Shown here in pieces: positions 7,149 through 10,234 of a stretch of 10,234 nucleotides of DNA. The stretch comes from Anaerolineales bacterium UBA3001. GTDB taxonomy: Bacteria > Chloroflexota > Anaerolineae > Anaerolineales > UBA11657. Location of the stretch: contig DDZT01000015.1 in NCBI GenBank assembly GCA_002346435.1, positions 17,452 to 27,685 on the forward strand, given 5' to 3'. The notes under the pieces were generated by a model. The model ran no database searches and was not told where the DNA came from. It saw only the letters and a program-made list of their open reading frames with translations. The position numbers and the translations under genes are program-made. Every line of letters begins with the position of its first letter. Position 1 is the first letter of the stretch.

Positions 7149-8164
7149 CAATATCCTCGTTTGATCTTCACTTCATTAAGTAACGGATTTCCGTACAAGT
7201 ATCTTTTCAAGTTGTTTGCAAACAATCCTACAGCACGCTGATCGTAATTGGGAGTTAGTCCTGAAACATGTGGACTTATAATTACATTGGGAAGCTCCCA
7301 TAGGGGGCTTTTTGCATCTAGCGGTTCTGTTTCAAATACATCTAGTATGGCACCTCTTAGATGGTCAGACTGTAACGCGTCAATTAATGCCAATTCATCT
7401 ACAACTTTTCCGCGCGATATATTGACCAAGATAGTTCCTTTCTTCATTGCACTGAATTCTGATGAACTTATCATGTGTTTAGTGTTTCTAGTCAATGGAA
7501 CTGCTGCTACTACATAATCACAGTGTTTTAGCATTATATGTAGATGCTCCGGCAAGTATAGTTTTTCCACAAAATCATGCTGTATTATTGAGGGATTGGG
7601 AAATTGCCAGCTATTTATACTGGGTTCTGATGTATCGCGTTTGGTTACTAATATTTTCATGCCAAATGCACTAGCCAGGTGTGCGATTTCTTGCCCAATC
7701 CCTCCATAACCTATTATTCCCAATGTAGTATTTTGGAGTTCACTAGGTACGAAAATCTGTAAGCGTTTCGAGGACCATATTTTTTGGGATTGGTGTTCAA
7801 GAAAACTAGGTATATGGTGATTTAAGGATAGTAGTCCACCTATCACATATTCTGCTATAGATCTAGATCCGACTCCGCTTGCAGTTGTAAGTTGGGCTTG
7901 ATTTGTGATTGGGTGTTTAAGTAAATGTTCAATTCCAGCGAAGTGAGCTTGTATCCAGGACAAGCATGGTGCTTGTTCGGGTTTTGGAACAATTTTGGCA
8001 GTATACAACACTTCCACTGTAGCCCAGTATTTTTCCAGATCCTCTGGATTCTTTGTAGGAACATGTTTGATCTTTAACCGTGATGATATTGATTGCAAAC
8101 TTTGAATCAATTTAGATGTAAATGGTTGTGTGATGAGTACTCGTATCAGTTCATTACTTGACAT
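7148..8164 (-). CDS. D-isomer-specific 2-hydroxyacid dehydrogenase, GhrA/SerA superfamily
   Basis: A 338-residue NAD(P)-dependent dehydrogenase that reduces 2-oxoacids (for example glyoxylate or hydroxypyruvate) or oxidises D-2-hydroxyacids in the cytosol. The nucleotide-binding motif GYGGIG is at 152-157 in LGIIGYGGIGQEIA. The catalytic triad is Arg251 (NISRGKVVDE), Glu280 (DVFETEPL) and His299 (SPHVSG). Other family marks are HFAGIEHLL (74-82), GSRSIAEYVIGG (99-110) and VPLTRNTKHMI (222-232). After the second strand of the Rossmann fold the usual acidic residue is replaced by Lys175-Arg176 (LVTKRD), which suggests NADP(H) rather than NAD(H). The length is normal. The ATG has no clear Shine-Dalgarno, and a promoter box lies 20 bases upstream, so the leader is very short. 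It converges on the propionyl-CoA operon and diverges from the membrane protein gene. The true substrate is unknown. Confidence 0.92.
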   Translation of the reverse strand: MSSNELIRVLITQPFTSKLIQSLQSISSRLKIKHVPTKNPEDLEKYWATVEVLYTAKIVPKPEQAPCLSWIQAHFAGIEHLLKHPITNQAQLTTASGVGSRSIAEYVIGGLLSLNHHIPSFLEHQSQKIWSSKRLQIFVPSELQNTTLGIIGYGGIGQEIAHLASAFGMKILVTKRDTSEPSINSWQFPNPSIIQHDFVEKLYLPEHLHIMLKHCDYVVAAVPLTRNTKHMISSSEFSAMKKGTILVNISRGKVVDELALIDALQSDHLRGAILDVFETEPLDAKSPLWELPNVIISPHVSGLTPNYDQRAVGLFANNLKRYLYGNPLLNEVKIKRGY

Positions 8165-8184
8165 AATATTTATCTGCTAAACTC

Positions 8185-8193
8185 ATTTTAGCA
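8185..8193 (-). promoter_or_regulatory. Extended -10 promoter for the dehydrogenase gene
   Basis: Read on the minus strand, TGCTAAAAT is a TGn extension plus a near-consensus -10 hexamer (5 of 6). It ends 20 bases before the ATG at 8164. Transcription would start near 8178, leaving a leader of roughly 14 bases with no Shine-Dalgarno. The fuller string GCATGCTAAAAT differs by one base from the box facing the crotonase gene (386-397). No -35 hexamer is recognisable. Confidence 0.5.
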
Positions 8194-8227
8194 TGCTGTA
8201 TGGGATATGTGGTTTGCTGTACAGTTA

Positions 8228-8236
8228 TGCTAGAAT
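8228..8236 (+). promoter_or_regulatory. Extended -10 promoter, likely leaderless start for the small membrane protein
   Basis: TGCTAGAAT (TGn plus a 5-of-6 hexamer at 8231-8236) ends only 6 bases before the ATG at 8243. RNA polymerase normally starts about 7 bases after the hexamer, so the transcript would begin at or next to the A of the ATG. There is no Shine-Dalgarno to contradict this. The box stands about 35 bp from the opposite-facing box at 8185-8193. Confidence 0.5.
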
Positions 8237-8242
8237 ATCTGT

Positions 8243-8611
8243 ATGATAATTACAAGACTACATGATGGATTAGCAAATACAATACTGATTTATACGTTGA
8301 TTGTGGCAGTCTGGAGTTTTTGGATATATATACGGCGACGCGATTTGACTCCTCAATACTGGGGTGCTCTTGCTATTGTTGCCTTAATATTTGTATTACA
8401 GGCCGCTCTTGGAGTGGTGATGCTATTTCAGGGTCGCATCGCTGTGCGCGCCGTACATTATTTGTATGGAGCACTAGGGGTGATCACTCTACCAGCAGTG
8501 TTCGCTTTCACTCGTGGTCGTAGCACATATCGTGAAGCACTATTCTACGGACTAACATTATTGTTTTTGTCTGGTGTTGTTTTGCGTGCTACTATCACTG
8601 CGGGTGGCTGA
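8243..8611 (+). CDS. Small four-helix integral membrane protein of unknown function
   Basis: A 122-residue very hydrophobic protein with four probable transmembrane segments at about 12-30, 39-61, 68-90 and 98-118. Basic loops follow helix 1 (IRRRD) and helix 3 (RGRSTYRE), which by the positive-inside rule puts both on the cytoplasmic face. There is no signal peptide. Two histidines, His7 (RLHDGLAN) and His72 (RAVHYLYG), stand near the starts of helices 1 and 3. The pattern LQAALGVVMLFQG followed by VHYLYG loosely recalls half of a heme A synthase (CtaA/COX15) or a cytochrome b561-like bundle, but the likeness is too weak for a functional call. It overlaps the GTG start of the permease by 8 bp, so the two are probably co-translated. 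The start is supported by the extended -10 box just upstream, which suggests a leaderless message. Confidence 0.75.
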   Translation: MIITRLHDGLANTILIYTLIVAVWSFWIYIRRRDLTPQYWGALAIVALIFVLQAALGVVMLFQGRIAVRAVHYLYGALGVITLPAVFAFTRGRSTYREALFYGLTLLFLSGVVLRATITAGG

Positions 8612-10234
8612 TAACTTGATTCTCAGCAATCTTTGGAATCGCAAAACTCGTACCTGTTTGACAATACTTGGTATAGCTATGGGCGTTGCAGCTGTTGTAT
8701 CTCTATCAGCACTGGGTGAAGGTATGTCCAGAGGTATGGAGGAGGTTTTTACTTCTTCCGATGCAGATCTTATGGTTGCTCAGAAGGATGCAATGATGGT
8801 GCTATTTAGCAAAGTGGATGAGAGTATTGCTGCTGATCTTGAGAGTATTTCCGGTGTGGTTGAGGTTACGGGTACAGTTGTCAATATAGTACAGATGGAC
8901 AGTGTGCCATATTTTATTGTCACTGGTGAAGATACTCGTGGTTTTGGCATGTCCCATTATCGTATTATTGCTGGAGGTCCAATTTTACAGCGCAAGCAAA
9001 TTCTTATTGGGAAACTAGCTGCAGAATCATTTGATAAAGATGTTGGGGAAGCCTTTCGTTTGGAAGGTACTACATATCGGGTAGCTGGAATATATGAGAC
9101 TGGCACTAGTTTTGAAGATGGTGGGGCAGTGATGAGTTTGTCCGATGCGCAACGTTTTTTCGATCAACGATATCAGGTGAGCTATTTCAATTTGCGTGTT
9201 AATGACAAAACTCGTATAGATGCGATTAAGAATGAAATAGAGAATCGCTGGCCTAAATTAGCAGCTACTCGCTCGGGTGAACAGACTCGCCAAACTGAAA
9301 TGCTTGGGATGTATCGTTCATTTGGTTTTTATATGGGAATATTTGCTGTGCTCGTGGGTGGTCTTGGGATGATGAATAGTACTCTAATGAGTGTTTTTGA
9401 GCGTACACGTGAAATAGGCGTATTGCGAGCCATAGGTTGGCGAAGACGAAGGGTTATCGTGATGATATTAGGAGAGTCTGTGATTGTCGCTTTTTTGGGA
9501 GGAGTAGTTGGAGTTAGTGTGGGATATGGGTTGACTGAATCAATTAAATTGTCACCGGCGGTGAGTTCTATGTTGTCAGGTGAATACACGATTGATATAT
9601 TTGTCCGGGCCTTAGGTTTGTCAATTAGTCTTGGTATTCTAAGCGGATTATATCCAGCTTGGCGTGCATCTAAACTATTGCCTGCGGAGGCTATGCGAGC
9701 TGGGACTAATTTACCAGTATCTACATCTAGTATGGAATTTATTAGTCGGCTGTTGTCTAACTCATCACTACGTAACTTGTGGAGGCGACCTACTCGTACC
9801 TTAGTAACTCTTACAAGTATTGGCCTAGGTGTTGGATTTACATTTGCCTTGATGGGTATGGCTAGTGGCATGGAATCTATGTTTACAAATTATATGAGTG
9901 CAGGTGATTCTGATCTAATAGTAGAGGAAAAAGATGCAGCAGATGCGTCACTTTCTGTTATTTCTGAGCGTACCGCAAACAGTATTCGCGCACACCCGGA
10001 AGTCAAATCAGTTTCTCGGATTGTGTGGGGCATAACGACAGCTCCTGGACTACCATTTTTTATGGTTAATGGTCTTGATCCGCGAGAATCTAAGATAAAT
10101 GACTACAATGTTCGTGAGGGAAGGACGCTTCAGCGCTCTGGAGAGGTGATACTGGGTCGACTTGCAGCCAATAGCCTAAAGAAAGAACTGGACGACAAAA
10201 TGCGTATTGCTGGCGCACGCTTTACTATTGTGGG
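8604..10234 (+). CDS. FtsX/MacB-family ABC transporter permease with an internal duplication (3' end cut)
   Basis: An uninterrupted frame of 543 codons that runs off the window. Unit 1 has an N-terminal helix (about 18-38, LTILGIAMGVAAVVSLSAL), a MacB-type periplasmic domain (about 45-235), and an FtsX core with helices at about 242-261, 284-309 and 333-353. The FtsX core carries MMNSTLMSVFERTREIGVLR (256-275) and GLYPAWRASKLLPAEAMR (349-366). A second unit then starts at 388: SLRNLWRRPTRTLVTLTSIGLGV repeats LSNLWNRKTRTCLTILGIAMGV, and GDSDLIVEEKDA repeats SDADLMVAQKDA. Such permeases pair with a LolD/MacB-like ATPase and move lipids, lipoproteins or peptides out of the membrane, or transmit mechanical force. 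No ATPase is in the window, so one is probably downstream. The GTG at 8604 is chosen because it gives the full N-terminus and an 8-bp overlap with the previous gene; no Shine-Dalgarno is visible. The minus-strand frame at 9329-9871 is a shadow of this gene. Confidence 0.9.
   Translation, partial: MADNLILSNLWNRKTRTCLTILGIAMGVAAVVSLSALGEGMSRGMEEVFTSSDADLMVAQKDAMMVLFSKVDESIAADLESISGVVEVTGTVVNIVQMDSVPYFIVTGEDTRGFGMSHYRIIAGGPILQRKQILIGKLAAESFDKDVGEAFRLEGTTYRVAGIYETGTSFEDGGAVMSLSDAQRFFDQRYQVSYFNLRVNDKTRIDAIKNEIENRWPKLAATRSGEQTRQTEMLGMYRSFGFYMGIFAVLVGGLGMMNSTLMSVFERTREIGVLRAIGWRRRRVIVMILGESVIVAFLGGVVGVSVGYGLTESIKLSPAVSSMLSGEYTIDIFVRALGLSISLGILSGLYPAWRASKLLPAEAMRAGTNLPVSTSSMEFISRLLSNSSLRNLWRRPTRTLVTLTSIGLGVGFTFALMGMASGMESMFTNYMSAGDSDLIVEEKDAADASLSVISERTANSIRAHPEVKSVSRIVWGITTAPGLPFFMVNGLDPRESKINDYNVREGRTLQRSGEVILGRLAANSLKKELDDKMRIAGARFTIV

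Noticed and set aside
9329..9871. Minus-strand open frame of 180 codons
   Set aside because: It lies wholly opposite the FtsX permease, shows no recognisable domain and is low-complexity in composition; the plus strand carries conserved FtsX motifs here.
1..10234. A defence system, mobile element, CRISPR array or new multi-gene system
   Set aside because: All recognisable genes are ordinary metabolism or transport; no transposase, integrase, nuclease, toxin-antitoxin pair or regular repeat array was seen.

Overview
The window is AT-rich bacterial DNA holding ten protein-coding genes. The two at the edges are cut by the window ends. No RNA genes, insertion sequences, CRISPR arrays or phage genes were seen. 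The mix of genes (a split biotin-dependent acyl-CoA carboxylase, a split methylmalonyl-CoA mutase, an ECHDC3-like crotonase, GhrA-type dehydrogenase and a two-unit FtsX permease) suggests a free-living heterotroph. An AT-rich Chloroflexota such as the marine SAR202/Dehalococcoidia lineages is my best guess. That is inference from protein style, not proven by any marker gene here.

Layout. 1-266 (minus) is the N-terminal part of an aldo/keto reductase. A 209-bp divergent spacer follows, with an inverted repeat and a strong extended -10 box. 476-1267 is a crotonase-family protein that lacks both usual catalytic glutamates. After a 211-bp spacer comes the core of the window, a five-gene plus-strand operon (1479-7104): carboxyltransferase (pccB), biotin carboxylase, biotin carrier protein, methylmalonyl-CoA mutase large subunit and methylmalonyl-CoA epimerase. 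The genes are packed with 4-bp ATGA overlaps or gaps of at most 20 bp. A minus-strand D-2-hydroxyacid dehydrogenase (7148-8164) converges on the operon. An AT-rich imperfect inverted repeat lies at the junction. A 78-bp divergent spacer with back-to-back extended -10 boxes then leads to a small four-helix membrane protein (8243-8611), which overlaps the start of a large FtsX/MacB-type permease that runs off the window.

How the genes work together. The operon encodes propionyl-CoA to succinyl-CoA conversion: biotin-dependent carboxylation to (S)-methylmalonyl-CoA, epimerisation to the (R) form, and B12-dependent rearrangement to succinyl-CoA. This is the standard route for feeding odd-chain, branched-chain or cholesterol-like breakdown products into the TCA cycle. 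Mutase residues Tyr75 and Arg193 fit methylmalonyl-CoA rather than isobutyryl-CoA or 2-hydroxyisobutyryl-CoA. The B12-binding small subunit that this mutase needs is not in the window.

Nothing here is clearly a new biological system. The observations most worth following are the repeated GCATGCTANAAT-like promoter element at three gene starts, the apparent leaderless start at 8243, the crotonase without catalytic glutamates, the missing B12 subunit, and the internally duplicated permease.
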